From: Bostrychus sinensis
Lineage: Eukaryota; Chordata; Actinopteri; Gobiiformes; Eleotridae
Direction: 5' to 3'
Length of the DNA: 64,000 nucleotides
NCBI GenBank assembly: GCA_020698575.1
Contig: CM036256.1
Span: 12,725,908-12,789,907, forward strand
Shown: positions 35,684-47,306 of the stretch, piece by piece
Layout of the letters: each line of letters begins with the position of its first letter
How positions within the stretch are numbered: position 1 is the first letter of the stretch
Made by a program: the position numbers and the translations under genes
The notes under the pieces: generated by a model
Told to the model about the DNA's origin: nothing
The model's database searches: none
What the model saw: the letters and a program-made list of their open reading frames with translations, nothing else

Positions 35684-37384
35684 TGCAAGGCCTTGTTGAG
35701 TAACAAAAAGCTTAAAGTAAGACAAAGCACTGAATGGGCCAATGTCTATTTACACAAAGAAACAATGGAAAAAAACAAGAATAGAAAAAGTGGAATTAAA
35801 GTGAAACATGAATAAATAGGGTTAGTTATCTGTTGCTGTAGGTGTTGGAAATGCTAAGTAACAAATTGTAGCATTACACAGGCACCAAGAGGAAGATCGA
35901 GATACATCGCTATGAGTAAGCAAAAATCTACCAATGACACTTGCTTAAATCCATGTCTAATCAGTCTGAACAGTGAAACTACATTCAACCTCCCAGCACG
36001 CCACTTTTGGATCCCGGCCCATTATTTGAGAAACTTGTTTTATAGTAAGTTATAAAAGCCTTTGTGGTGTCCTGCTATTCTGTTAATTCTGCACCTCCAG
36101 TGTTGCCTCAGTACCAGATAATGCGCTCATAATGCATGTTTTGTTTTTTTCTTTTAGCAACACTGGTCATCTTCCAACTCCAAACATCTTTCTCTACCTC
36201 TTCTAAGTAATAGATCCATTACGCTGGGCATGTGCTGCTAAATGGATCTAAATATAGAGAGGAGGAATCACTTTGCCAAAACACAGGGCCATGTGTGTGT
36301 GTAAGCAGATATGTAAAGGGAGCAGCAGCTGAGAGATTTGTGAGTGGAGAGAATCTGATCCTAACTTACTGAGTGCTTTGTTCTGCTGAAGAGTGAGCTC
36401 TAGTGGCAACAGGCTGAACCACAGACCAGCAGCGATAATGGAGACGCATATTACTATAGCAGGATATGTATTCACAACACCAACACATACAGAATAATAC
36501 AAAAAGTGGATTATCAGTTATCTTATTACTTGTGCTTTCCTTTATACATCAGTAAGACAAATTTCTACATTTGACTCATAACCACTAGTCATAAATATAT
36601 GCATTAAGGTTTGATGATGTGAGAGATACTTACAAATAAAAAATATGGGTTGGGCCGTGGGAGATAGTTTAAGTTAAAAGTAGCATAGTGTATAGTGGTA
36701 ATGGAATTAAATGAACACTTAGAGGTTGATGAGTGTGGCATGTATTACAATATTAGGATGTTTTGACTTTAAATTTGACCGTAAATTATAATTTTTGATC
36801 ATTGATGGTGGTCCCAACTTCACAACTGTAATGCATGTGTTGCCTTCTTGCGTTATTTTTTGAGCACTTTTCTCTAAACTCTATCCTTCAACTTGATGTC
36901 CAAGTCAACATTTGCCCACAAAGCATGTTTTTATTATTATGTTTACTTTCACTGCATGCATTTGAATGTATTTTCAGTCAGCCTTCGCTTCACTGGAATC
37001 CAATCTGGCAGAAGTTACTTCATATTTTTGTGACTCCAAATGATACAACATGGAAAATAATGGTGAGAAAGGTACATACGGCCAGTGTGTCCTCGGGCAA
37101 CATACATCACCCACCTTCCTTGTTGTATGGTTGAGTTTCTAGAAAGGTGCTGCATAAACACAATCCATTATTCTAATATTCTAATAAAAATGTATTTGGT
37201 CATTTTCCATTTTAATATTTTAATCATAATGCATGTCACTATATAACTATACAGGCCCAACAGGTTTCAGAAGCTAAAGCCAATAATTGTTTCTTTGAGC
37301 AATCATAAGAACAAGATCATTATATTTCCCACATTAACCGTAAAACCTCTTTGCCTCCAAACTGTAACAAATGGTTAATTGCCA
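35684..37384. other. No gene called
   Basis: AT-rich. A patch at 36375-36490 has, on the minus strand, a hydrophobic open frame (VICVSIIAAGLW) next to a strong donor (CTCA then GTAAGTTAGG at about 36372). The 3' splice site is weak and the protein is not recognised. Confidence 0.35.
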
Positions 37385-37690
37385 ATAGAGATGAATACAA
37401 GTGAGCCATATTCAGTGAAAGGAGGCTTGAAGAGGGATGCTGTTTAAGGGAAATGGTGCTTTAATGACATTCACCAAGTGCTTGAACGAGCCCATAATGG
37501 TCCAAAACAAAGCCATGATGCCTGTGTGGTGGCTGCTGCGAGATTTCACTAATGAGAGAGCTGGCGATAAACTATTGACTTATATTAGGCTCGCAGCAGA
37601 ACGAGCTATAACTGCCTTTTCTGTGGATTCAATAACGGAGCCTGACTTTACTTATTATGAAGATTCTTCGGAGAAACACTCATAAGCAAC
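37385..37690. other. Non-repetitive patch, possible conserved element
   Basis: Complex, non-repetitive sequence holding an 82-codon plus-strand ORF (37437-37685) without a recognisable domain or splice sites. I favour a conserved non-coding element over a gene. Confidence 0.3.
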
Positions 37691-37929
37691 ATTTTATATC
37701 CACACAAGGTATTAGACTGGTTTAAATGAGTTTGGTACAAACTTTCTTGGCTGTGGGTCGGCTCTTGGCTCAGAAAACAGGAGGCACTGACTGAAAGAAA
37801 TTTGCCATTAAAAGTCCTGCTGAAATGGAGTATAAACCTTGATTAAAAAGTAAAGATATTCTATCAGGCCACAGAGGAAAAGTGGGATGTATGCTGTTTG
37901 CATCGCAATGAGAACACACGAGGTTTGGT
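37691..37929. other. No feature recognised
   Basis: Unique-looking; nothing named. Confidence 0.4.
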
Positions 37930-38350
37930 AGTATTACTGTAGTAGTAGTAATAGTGGTAGATTCAGCAGTAGTGGCAGTAAGTGGTAGTACTAATAGCAG
38001 TAGTACTAACAGCAGTAGGAGTAGATGTAGTAGTAACAGCAGTAGCAATAGTAGTCATAATAGTAGTAGCAGGAGCAGCAGCACTAGCCATAGTGGTAGC
38101 AGTAGTAATAGTACCAGTAGTAGTAGTAGTAGTAATAGCAACAGCTGAAGAGGTAATAGTACCAGTAGTAGCAGTAGAAGGAGTAATAGTACTATTAGTA
38201 GTAGTAGCAGCAGCAGTAAAAGCTGCAATAGTACCAGTAGTAGTAGTAGTAGTAGTAACAGTAGTAGCAATAGAAGCAGTAATAGTACCAGTAGTAGTAG
38301 TAGTAGTAACAGTAGTAGCACCGCAGTAGTAGTACCAGCAGTAGTTGCAA
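37930..38350. repeat. 420-bp degenerate (AGT/AGC)n array
   Basis: Long interrupted trinucleotide array of AGT, AGC and AAT units with a recurring AATAGTACCAGTAGTAGTAG period. ORFs in all frames translate to runs of Ser, Val or Leu and are not genes. A shorter related run follows at about 38408-38465. Confidence 0.95.
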
Positions 38351-38465
38351 AAAAAACTTGCAAGAGTACTTAGAGTCTTTAAGTAAACCCTATATTCAGT
38401 ACTTTACTAATAGTAGCAGCAGCAGTAGTAGTAATCATAGTAGTAGTGATGATAACAATAATAGT

Positions 38466-38982
38466 CAAAAATCCACTTTTACATTAAGCACTTTACTGTT
38501 ACTGTTACATTACTGTAGTACTGACATTATGTTTTCTTCAACCTGGGTTTTTCTGATTTTGACGTAACAGTAGAGCTCCTGGGTACTTCCTCGCCCTCTG
38601 CTTAAAACTTTCTTGGCTCATCCATTGTTCAGGTGTTGCTGTCCTAAAGCATCCTACCAATAACTGTCTTGCTGATACAATGTCTCACACAAAAGCAATA
38701 GGCGCTGTACCGGGCCAGGGCTTGTCCCACCTCCGGGTCCCTCCTCACACACACATCCCACACGTACACATCCTAGTGTCTGCCCCTCTCGCTTCTCCGC
38801 TCCCTCGCTCCTGCAAAACGCTCTTTATTATTCATGTTTATCATCACACCACGGCTTCTGTTTGCTACCAGTTTCATGGATGGACTGGCAGCAATTTTGA
38901 GCTGCTACACAAAGCCCGTCTTTACCGTCAACACTGAAATGGATCCCACTTAGTTTAACACAGCCCACCACATTGAGAGCCG

Positions 38983-39024
<42 letters not shown>

Positions 39025-39723
39025 TACATACAAACACCAGTCAACTGCCACCTCAACCACCCACTCACCAAACACACAATAGTTCAGGGAAATGACTGTT
39101 GGGTTCCTCTCAGATGGAGCGGCGCGGAGGGAAGACAAATGAGACAAATAGTGGGTAAATCTACAGAGATGCAGCGTAATTACCTCACAATCACTTCCTT
39201 GCTTATTAAAAAGCCATTGAGGCGCTAATCTCCGCTCCGAGCGCACTATTACACATGAAAGTAGCAGCACAACATACAGGCAGATGTCCAACACAGCCTG
39301 TTGCACTCATTTACATGGAACAGAGTATCTCAGCATTGATTGGGGCTTTTTAAGTATCTCCTTTTTGCCTGTGTGCATGTTAGCATCATATCCTAACTTT
39401 TGAGGATTTTGCCAAACACATTTAATGCTGGTTTGCTGGTTAAGAAAGAAACAGTGTGAAGGAAACTGTAGTAGATTTGCCAGGCCAGTAGGGGCATGGT
39501 GAACTCTGCTGCCAAACACACAAAAAGAAGCCGTAATTCCTCTCTGCAGCTTTTGTGTCAGTAATCCTCTATTCTTTTACACTGAGTCTGCGAGAGGACA
39601 AAAACAGCTCGTTTCACCGATGTCTGCCTCTCCCCCCTCACAGTCCTGTCCTGCTAATTCTGTGGTAATTAATTCTCTACACAAAAACCTTTGTTTATCT
39701 TGTACTATAGCCACTTAAATTTT
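38466..39723. other. No gene recognised; CA repeat and complex patch
   Basis: Holds the CA array and, at 39100-39265, a non-repetitive patch (GCCATTGAGGCGCTAATC) that could be a conserved non-coding element. An 85-codon ORF at 38680 and a 118-codon minus ORF at 38950 (through the CA array) have no domain support. Confidence 0.35.
38985..39033 (+). repeat. (CA)n and (CATA)n microsatellite
   Basis: About 18 CA units followed by three TACA units. Confidence 0.97.
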
Positions 39724-40170
39724 TAAAGGTCCTATATTATGCTTTTTTAGGCTTTTTGAAATAGGTTTGGGCATCTTTGCATACGTATTTCACTTTTTAT
39801 AACTTAAAATAATGTTTATGTATGGAAGATTTTCTTCTTTTGTGGAGTTATACTTTGCAGAGTATGCTTGGATTAGGTGGATGATGCCCTCTGTTGGCAA
39901 CGGTGGGAACTGGACAGAGCATAAAAAGGCTATTTAGCACAGCTATTAGTACCATAATGCTAACAGATAGATACATGAGCTGACTGCTTCATAGTGAAGG
40001 GAATTTAAGCACTGAACTGATCAGAACGAGTCCGGAGACGGTGTACAGGCTTTAGAAACACGCAGGTGCAATCCTGAAGGATGGGCTCACACATGCATGA
40101 ATGAAACAAAATACTAGGTGAAAACTTTATAACATGCTTAAAAGCTCTACAAAATCAACTTAGCATAACT
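39724..40170 (-). mobile_element. MITE, subfamily A
   Basis: TAAAGGTCCTATATTATGC at the left; GCTTGGATTAGGTGGATG, TGCTAACAGATAGATAC and GCATGAATGAAACAAAATAC inside; CAACTTAGCATAACT at the right. It is the reverse of 14710-15225. Confidence 0.75.
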
Positions 40171-41734
40171 GTCATCACTGCTACACTAATGTTCATATTT
40201 TTTCCCACCTTTTGTTTGCTATCAAGTCAAAGTAAGGACAGATTTCTATGTAGGTCTTTTTATCATCAGCTGATATAAATGTGGTATATAAGCCTTTAAC
40301 ATTTAACAACATTCACTACATTTTTTGACAGATAAATCCTGGATACCATAATTTGTCACGTATACAAATAAGGATGAATAATGATTCACCATGCTTCTTC
40401 TGGGTGCATGTAAACATAACCAGCACAATTATTTCCACCTAAAGCCTATGTATCTCTTGCAAAAATTCACTTATTTCAGATTTTTACCGTCAACGCTAGC
40501 TCTGCCAACTTTCAGAGGTCCTTATTTTCCGGCCGACCTCGTGATTAAAAACATAATTCGAACAGAAAGGTTTAACTCCTCAATGAGATGCAGAGGTGGA
40601 GAGAGTGGAGGTGCAGACATATACCGAGTGCGTAAGAGGAGACATTTCTCAACTTGACATTGATGAGAAGACATCTGCACACAGTGAGTAACAGGATGTG
40701 GCACCAGCATGAGATTAAAAGATCTGAAATTTCACATAGATACAGAGACCATCTGATAAAACTCAGTCTAATAAAGTTTGAGATATTCTCTTTGAAAATC
40801 GACTTTAAAAATGTCAGAAATTGCTCCAAAGCTAAGGTATGAAAAAGTAGTTGTATGGGTATATGCTGTACATTCAATTTTAAAAGCAGGGTCAGTAGTT
40901 TTTGGTCTTTTTGGTGACATCTGGTGGTGAAAGGTGAAATTCACCACCAAATTTTAGAGCATGTGAGTAGTTTGCAGGTCTATGCTGTGGACTATGCACT
41001 GAGTAAACAAACAAATACAAACAAGTCATATATAAAGATGCATTAATTTAGTTCACAAATATCTTAAAGCTACATATGATGTGTTGTCAAAATCAAAATG
41101 AGGGTGCTTCTTTTCCAGTAGTGCTCAGTTTGTTCAGTCCTCATGCAAGAATTAAAGGTACATTCACTTTTTTCTTTTTTGTGAGTATTATTATACTTCT
41201 AAAAACAAATCGTGTGACCAATATATCCTTTTGTTGGGTCATTTATATATTGTAAACATTTACAGCATTTATTCAATAAATCTTTACCCTATGTTGAAAT
41301 TTGACCTTTTTTGTTTTGAAAGGACATAAGCTTTTAATAAAATGCAGTGCAGATACTGATACTGAGATTGTGTCTTGTTTATCACATAACATATAAATAC
41401 CAACATACACTGCTGTCTGTATTACAAAGATAGAGTGATTCTTTTCTTCACTGTCCACGAATTGCAGTAGCTTGCTCGTATTGCTTTTTTTTTTTTTTTT
41501 AATTAATTCAAGCCATTTCCCTATGTTAATTACAAGTACTTAGATCAGACACAATTCATCTACAAAACAGCATGTGTTTTCAGAATTGGTTGTTAACATA
41601 TGTTGTATGCTTGATACCACACATTCAGTTTTCCCTCTTACAAGTAAGTCATTGTAACGTTAATGCTTGTATAAATCTAAGGACGACAAAGAAATCTATA
41701 TGAATCATCTGTCTTGTACTGTGGAGATTTGCAT
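40171..41734. other. No gene recognised
   Basis: AT-rich. Overlapping ORFs near 40390-40950 on both strands (up to 101 codons) show no domain. Confidence 0.45.
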
Positions 41735-41865
41735 AATGCTCTGACACAGGTTTTATGCCTGATGCCTTTCCTAACACAACCCTCTCCATTTATTCAGTCT
41801 TGGTAATGGCGTACACTAAGGAGTACACTGGCTTGTGACTCCTTGTGGCTGGATATTTCAAAAGA
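41735..41865 (+). repeat. R1 repeat
   Basis: GTTTTATGCCTGATGCCTTT, CTCTCCATTTATTCAGTC and GTACACTGGCTTGTGACTCC match the R1 core. Confidence 0.65.
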
Positions 41866-42699
41866 AATACAGTGCATACCTCTATTTATTCTCCAAACTG
41901 TTCCAGGAAGAGTAACATGTTTTTTTTTATCTTATTTAAATTGTGACATGTGATCATTTGTAGACACTGAAATAACGAGGCGTGAAATGTTGAACTATGC
42001 TGTCTGTGTGAATGCTTGTACGCTCATCACAATTTAACCAGTGCCAAAAAATCATCAAAGCAAAACATATTCTGGCTCAACTGCTGCCATCGCCATCATC
42101 TGTGCATGAGGCAGATATAGGAGTGCCCTAACAACATTATCCTTTTGAAATAAAATAGAGCTGTCAGGGATATGGCTCCTGGTATGGCTGGATGCTACGC
42201 CTGACCAATCCTAATGCACTGTGTGAGCTCAAAATAACCTCAATAAATAGGTTGACCCAGCGTGCACCGTGGCTTAATAACAGTGACACCTCTTACTATC
42301 TAAGCTAAATATCCCATGTCCTTCGCAAGACATGTCCTATTGCGAGCTAAGAGCGAAATCAATTCGGCGCTATTCACATACATAATAGAGCACAATGTTA
42401 ACATGGGGTCAGGGTCAGTTGTTGAAAGGGATGTTTTGTGAAGAGAGGCCGGTTTGCAGGGTGTAAAAAGCCAGTGGACATCCTTCATAATCCACTCACT
42501 GTAAGAGGGAAGCGTGCCAAGACTCGGAAATGAGCCACTGATGGAGAGAGATTTTATTTTCTATCTGTGATTTATTTTGTGATGGCTCAAGAAGAGTTCA
42601 TGTTTCACCAAGCTTCAGAGGATATCACAGTATCAGACTTGCAACCACGGCCCGGCCCTCAAAGGCAAAGTACAGCTGATTCGGCATGTAATATACCCC
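41866..42699. other. No gene recognised
   Basis: The part 42160-42420 is complex and non-repetitive (GGATGCTACGCCTGACCAAT); no coding evidence. Confidence 0.35.
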
Positions 42700-43600
42700 A
42701 ATCGGGCATAACATTATGACCACCTGCCTATGGTGGTCGTAATGTTATGTGTTATGAAATAATATTATTTAACCCCATACATCAATGTTTCCTAACCAGG
42801 GGTACGGGGACCACCAGCACATTGCAGGGGGGGTACGTGGAGTCACTTGATCAGTTAAAGTATGTTTATATACAGTATTTGGCTTTAAAAGACTAAACCA
42901 AAACTAAATCAAGCAAGGGATGGGACACTAAAGAAGGACAAAACAGGCCTAAACCAGGACTAACCCAGGTCTAAAACCAGAACTCAACCAGGAAAAAAAA
43001 AAAGGACAAAACCAGGTCTAAACCAGAACTCAACTATGTCAAACCAGGACTAAACTATGCCTAAAACCAGAACAATCTAAGACTAAATCAGGATTAAACC
43101 GGGTCCAAACCAGGTCCAAACCAGGACTAAATCAGCAACAAACCAGGTCTAAACCAGAACTAAAATAGGACTAAGCTGGACCAGGACTAAGCCAAGTCTA
43201 AATCAGGACTAAATCAGGTCCTGGTGGTACAGAAAACCAAAAGGGTTGGGAACCACTGCCATACATAACAAACTGAGCACTGCTCATGTCACCTTTGAAA
43301 TAGAACTGGCATAAACTTATCCAGCAATTTGAGCTACAGTCGCTTGTCTGTTAGATCGGATCACACGGGCCAGGCTTCACTCCTGTTCTTTCCCTGGGAC
43401 CACTTTTTATAGATCCTGACCACTGCAGACTGGGAACACCCTACAAAAGCTGTCATTTTGGAAATGTTCTCATCCTTATGTTTGCCCATTTTTCCTGATT
43501 ATAACACATCAACTATGACGAGAAGACAGCTTTTCCTGCGAAGCACAATTCCTCTTTATGCCAGCGCTCTGTCAGGAAATGAGATGGTGTCATGATACTT
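42700..43600. mobile_element. MITE family M2, split by a hAT MITE
   Basis: The left end ATCGGGCATAACATTATGAC and the internal CTGACCACTGCAGACTGGGA, AACACATCAAC and CTTGTCTGTTAGATCGGATC follow the copy at 28422-28911. The right end is decayed near CTGTCAGGAAATGAG. The hAT element at 42783-43258 sits inside it. Confidence 0.7.
42783..43258. mobile_element. hAT-type MITE, perfect 8-bp target duplication
   Basis: It begins CAATGTTTCCTAACCAGGGG and ends GGGTTGGGAACCACTG. CCATACAT is present intact at 42775-42782 and 43259-43266. The interior is a degenerate minisatellite of 12-14 bp units built on AAACCAGGACTAAACCAGG, in the orientation opposite to 15985-16345. The neighbouring M2 sequence continues across the insertion. 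Confidence 0.92.
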
Positions 43601-43884
43601 TTACAATGATGTGCTCAAGAATGACTGGCCACAGCAGCGTTTCCCACACGCTGAGGAAGATGGTATGGTGAGAAGTGAGCTGACATCAGGCTAAGTGCAG
43701 CTGATGTCAGGGATATTACATGTCTTAAGTGGCAATAAACATATTTTACAGTGTTTCTTTTACAATTAGTCACCACTAGGTTGAGTAAAGAAATTTTAAA
43801 AGGCAGTAAATGAATTAGGTATTTTTTACCTTTAACCAAAGCAACACACAGAGTGGTTATTTATCTTTATGAGTACAATAACAA

Positions 43885-44915
43885 CAATACAAACAATGGG
43901 GGTCACAAGCCAGCGTACTCCAGGGTTCAAACACATTTTTACACATTTTCACATTTTTCAAACACATTTTATTTAAGAATGTTTCATGACTTTTCCAAAA
44001 CTTTTGACTAAATTCCCAAGACCTGAAAAACACATTAATAAAAAGTATTCAAAATGCCCAACATGGTACATTAGAAACAATTTAATGCAATTTAGTTTTT
44101 TTACATTGGGAAAAAAAAGTGCACTTGAAGAAAAGAAAACAGTTCAGGTTCTTCTTCCAGAAATATGTTATTCCACTTTTTACTGACATATAGCCTACAA
44201 ACCACTTATTAAAAGATAATTATGCTTGGCAAGTTGGTCCAGAGCATCGTTTTAAAGAAGTAAATAAACATAAAACGTAATCATCTATTCTGTTTTAAAA
44301 CATTACCAAAACCAAATTAGATAAAGGTCACTTTTTTCACATGACCAAGGAGACAGCATTTCTAGTTTTCTGGTGGCTCACTTTGACACCAACAAAAATT
44401 AAAATCCATCATCAGTGCATAAGACAGGACTCTGTGCTTTAGCAAATGCTTTCAAAGTACTGAAGGGGTGTGACAGCAGCGGGACAGCGGGCAGGGAGGG
44501 CTCTTAAAGTGGCAGGCCCCTAATACGAGCGTTTTTCATGATGACTTTCTTCAAATAAGGTTTTTTCAATATTCATTGCGTTTTCTGACCAACAAATTGT
44601 AAGACGCTGATCTAGATGTGTCATAAATTAATTTAAAAGACACAAAGACATTATTACTATCTGAACTGGGCCAATGTGTGGCCAAATCACTGTTTACATT
44701 TTTAAAACTTTTCCAAAACTTTACACCAAAATATGAAATTCCAAAACTTTTCCAGGTCCTGGAAATTTCATTTTAAAATTCCATGACTTTTCCAGGTTTT
44801 CCATGTCTGTACAAACCTTGGTACTCTGTCCGGATAAACGGAAAGGGTTGTGTCATAAAGGGCATCTGGTGTAAAACCTACACCAAATCAATATGCGAAT
44901 CACTGCTTAACCTAC
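43885..44915 (-). repeat. R1 repeat, split by a hAT-like MITE
   Basis: GGGGGTCACAAGCCAGCGTA upstream and GTACTCTGTCCGGATAAACG downstream join into the reverse complement of the R1 core. AAAGGGCATCTGGTGTAAAA follows. Confidence 0.65.
43921..44820. mobile_element. hAT-like MITE, 6-bp target duplication
   Basis: It begins CAGGGTTCAAACACATTTTT and ends CATGTCTGTACAAACCTTG. GTACTC lies directly before (43915-43920) and after (44821-44826). Repeated TTTCATGACTTTTCC-type motifs occur near both ends. It interrupts the R1 repeat. No transposase. Confidence 0.8.
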
Positions 44916-45435
44916 AAACAAATGGTTATTATAAATTCACATACAACTTACCTATTTGCGTTTGTTTTTTCATGATTGTAAAAATAACACTTTAGTTCAA
45001 AGACCATAGTGTTTTATGTCACTGGCATGGAGGAGTTAAACCTACAACTTTTAGGTGGCTGCTGCTCAGTAATGTCCTGAGTGAGTGATTATACCATTTG
45101 GTTTCAGTGGAATTAGCCTGTCACTTCCTCCAGCTCCTTTCTCTACAAAACTAACTTGTTAAATGGCCCCGTAGTTCAACACTTTCACAGCACTAGAGCA
45201 AGATCAATACACTTTAAAGTTAGCATAGTGGCTAAACTTAAACTGGCCAATGCTGTGGAGAAACATCTGTGGAAAACTTGTTGTACCTTTCTTGTTATGG
45301 TCTAGTACAAATGCAATACAACAAAAATAATGCAAGGTATTTTTGTAATTTCTTATGCAATGATATGAGTTGTTGTGGTTTTGATGCTCTGTAGCCTTCT
45401 GTCTGAGGTGAAGGGTGTGAACAGTTTGTGTGCTG
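44916..45435. other. Left flank of the CACTA element
   Basis: Nothing recognised except the flank ending in GTTTGTGTGCTG immediately before the transposon. An 83-codon minus ORF has no domain. Confidence 0.45.
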
Positions 45436-45462
45436 CACTCTAAGAAATGAAACACTGGAGTT
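45436..45462 (+). repeat. Left terminal inverted repeat
   Basis: CACTCTAAGAAATGAAA followed by CACTGGAGTT. The first 17 bp are the exact inverse of the right end; 23 of 27 match overall. Confidence 0.92.
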
Positions 45463-45638
45463 GTTCTTATTACATAACTTTTTAATGGTAAAATAACATT
45501 AACTGGTTAATTTTTATGTTTTAAATGATTGGTTTTCATACTTTTTAATTAATATATACAACTTTTAATGCAAATAAAACTGTGGAATAAATGTAACATA
45601 AAAGCTTTATGTAAAAACTACGCATGAATTGACGCACT

Positions 45639-45646
45639 TGACGTAA
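45639..45646 (+). promoter_or_regulatory. CRE/bZIP-like site
   Basis: TGACGTAA, a half-palindromic CRE variant, 17 bp upstream of the start of the NRF1-like motif. Confidence 0.45.
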
Positions 45647-45655
45647 GTAGTGCGT

Positions 45656-45667
45656 GAGCATGCGCAG
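45656..45667. promoter_or_regulatory. NRF1-like site
   Basis: GAGCATGCGCAG matches the GCGCATGCGC palindrome in its central ten bases except the first. NRF1 motifs are typical of vertebrate CpG-rich promoters. Confidence 0.5.
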
Positions 45668-47294
45668 TACTGCTAAAAGGCAACGTCAACGTCCTGTGCC
45701 ATGAGGATTTCGCTAATCTCACATGTGCTCGAGTAAATCGTTATCCATCAATCAAAGTTTGGTAAGTACATCTTACTAATTTATTTTACGTGATTAAACT
45801 ACTAATTTGTGACAACGAGGCAGGTATATTTACGATTTTTATTCCGTCAATTTTTGAAAAAGCTTTTGCAATATGGCCAGACCACTAACGTTTAACCGTT
45901 TTTGCTAGCTGTGAATCTAATCTCTTTCAAATCAGGTAAATCGCTTTTATTATTGAATGCCATGCTATGTGAATGTAATAATCCCCTTCATAATCGTCAG
46001 ATGGTTGAATCTGTTTTTGCACAACAACCTTATTTGTGCTAATGCTATGCTAGCGGCATTTGTCAGAACCTCAGGCAGAGACAGTCCACTCCGGTGCGGC
46101 GTGTAGCTTAATTTTAACTTTGAACTTCGATTTGCGTCGGAAAAGGTAAGCGGACCAGTTTGGTCTTGTACTTCTGTGTAGTTTTTGTAAATTTTGTGCT
46201 ACAGCATGCTTAATTTAAAACTCGCGGTACTCGCGGTAGATCTGTTGCTCTCAGAAGTCTCATTAGAAGCACCTTTTATGCACCGTTCAGAGCAGATCTC
46301 CGCATGATAATAATGTAAACGTATGGGAAGAAGGCAGAGGAAGGTTCGAGTGGTTTTACTGAGCACGTAAGCAGCAGTCCATGGGAGGAGTGGGGTATTT
46401 CTAATACCAAACTTGAAACATCGAAACCTATGCAGTATTCAAAAGCCGCGGTACGTGGCAGTCTGCACACGGTCAGGGCGGGCAGTACGTGCCTCATCCT
46501 CGTCACACTTCCACAGAACTAACGTTAACTAACGTTAGCTCAGGTAACGTTTCGGACATAAGATTAGGGTCCCGCTCAGGGTCGCGCCCAGGTAAGAAAA
46601 ACGCGTTGTGTTCACGTGGTCTTAAGGCATATTTTTTTCAACCTAAGATAATCACTGTTGTTTCCCTTGCTTTTTTTTAAGTAGCTTGCTATGCTTATAA
46701 CATTTGTAAATTGTTTAGTTTGTCTGTTGTGTCAATTTATGCTGTGCATGTGCCTAAAGAAAAAAGAAAATGTAGTTTGTAATTATGGTTTTAAGATTTT
46801 GCTGATTTTTTTTTTTTTTTTTTTTTTTATATCACCATATAATTTTCTGTAGGTGTTGTGATTATGCAAATTTAAGGCTATTTTGTGTAAAAGATAAACG
46901 TAGTCAAATAATTTCAAAAGAATCTTCAAAGAATGGCATATGATTTACAGTACTTTTTTCTATTTAAAACTTAAAAATTTGAAGATTAACCTTAATATTT
47001 CATGTTGTCACAATCACTAGAGTAATCTGGGCATGGTTTGTAGGTCCTCAATTCATGAATTATTAACTCTACAAACCACTTTCAGATGACTTTGTTTTAA
47101 TCTTACTCCATCTGAATATTAAAATAATAATTAATAGTATAATATTTTTATATGTTTTTCAGGTAACTAAAGCAAAAAACACAGTATAGCATTTTTATTC
47201 ACACAAATACACAGTTAAAACGTTACTTGTCCTATTGCATGGATTGATTTCTGTATATCTCGTGTTTTTCTGTCTCTATCTCTCCCCTTTTTTT

Positions 47295-47306
47295 AGGATG
47301 TGAATG
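47295..47306 (+). promoter_or_regulatory. Splice acceptor, AUG-stop and start of the transposase
   Basis: The sequence reads AG then G ATG TGA ATG. A 3' splice site with a long pyrimidine tract ends at 47296. An ATG at 47298 is followed at once by TGA, in frame, and the true start ATG follows directly at 47304. Such an AUG-stop unit usually lowers translation of the next ORF. Confidence 0.7.

Larger units (their letters stand above)
45600..46620 (+). promoter_or_regulatory. CpG-rich leader, probable transposon promoter
   Basis: CpG density rises sharply here compared with the AT-rich flanks. There is a CRE-like TGACGTAA, an NRF1-like GAGCATGCGCAG and a CAACGTCAACGTC pair in the first 100 bp. 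Splice-donor consensus follows at three places: TTTG then GTAAGT (intron from 45762), AAAAG then GTAAGC (from 46146) and CCCAG then GTAAGA (from 46592). This fits one or more non-coding first exons that splice to the acceptors directly upstream of the two ORFs. Start sites are inferred. Confidence 0.55.

Noticed and set aside
37982..38363. ORFs of 64-115 codons rich in Ser, Val or Leu
   Set aside because: All frames of the AGT/AGC array translate to homopolymer-like protein; not genes.
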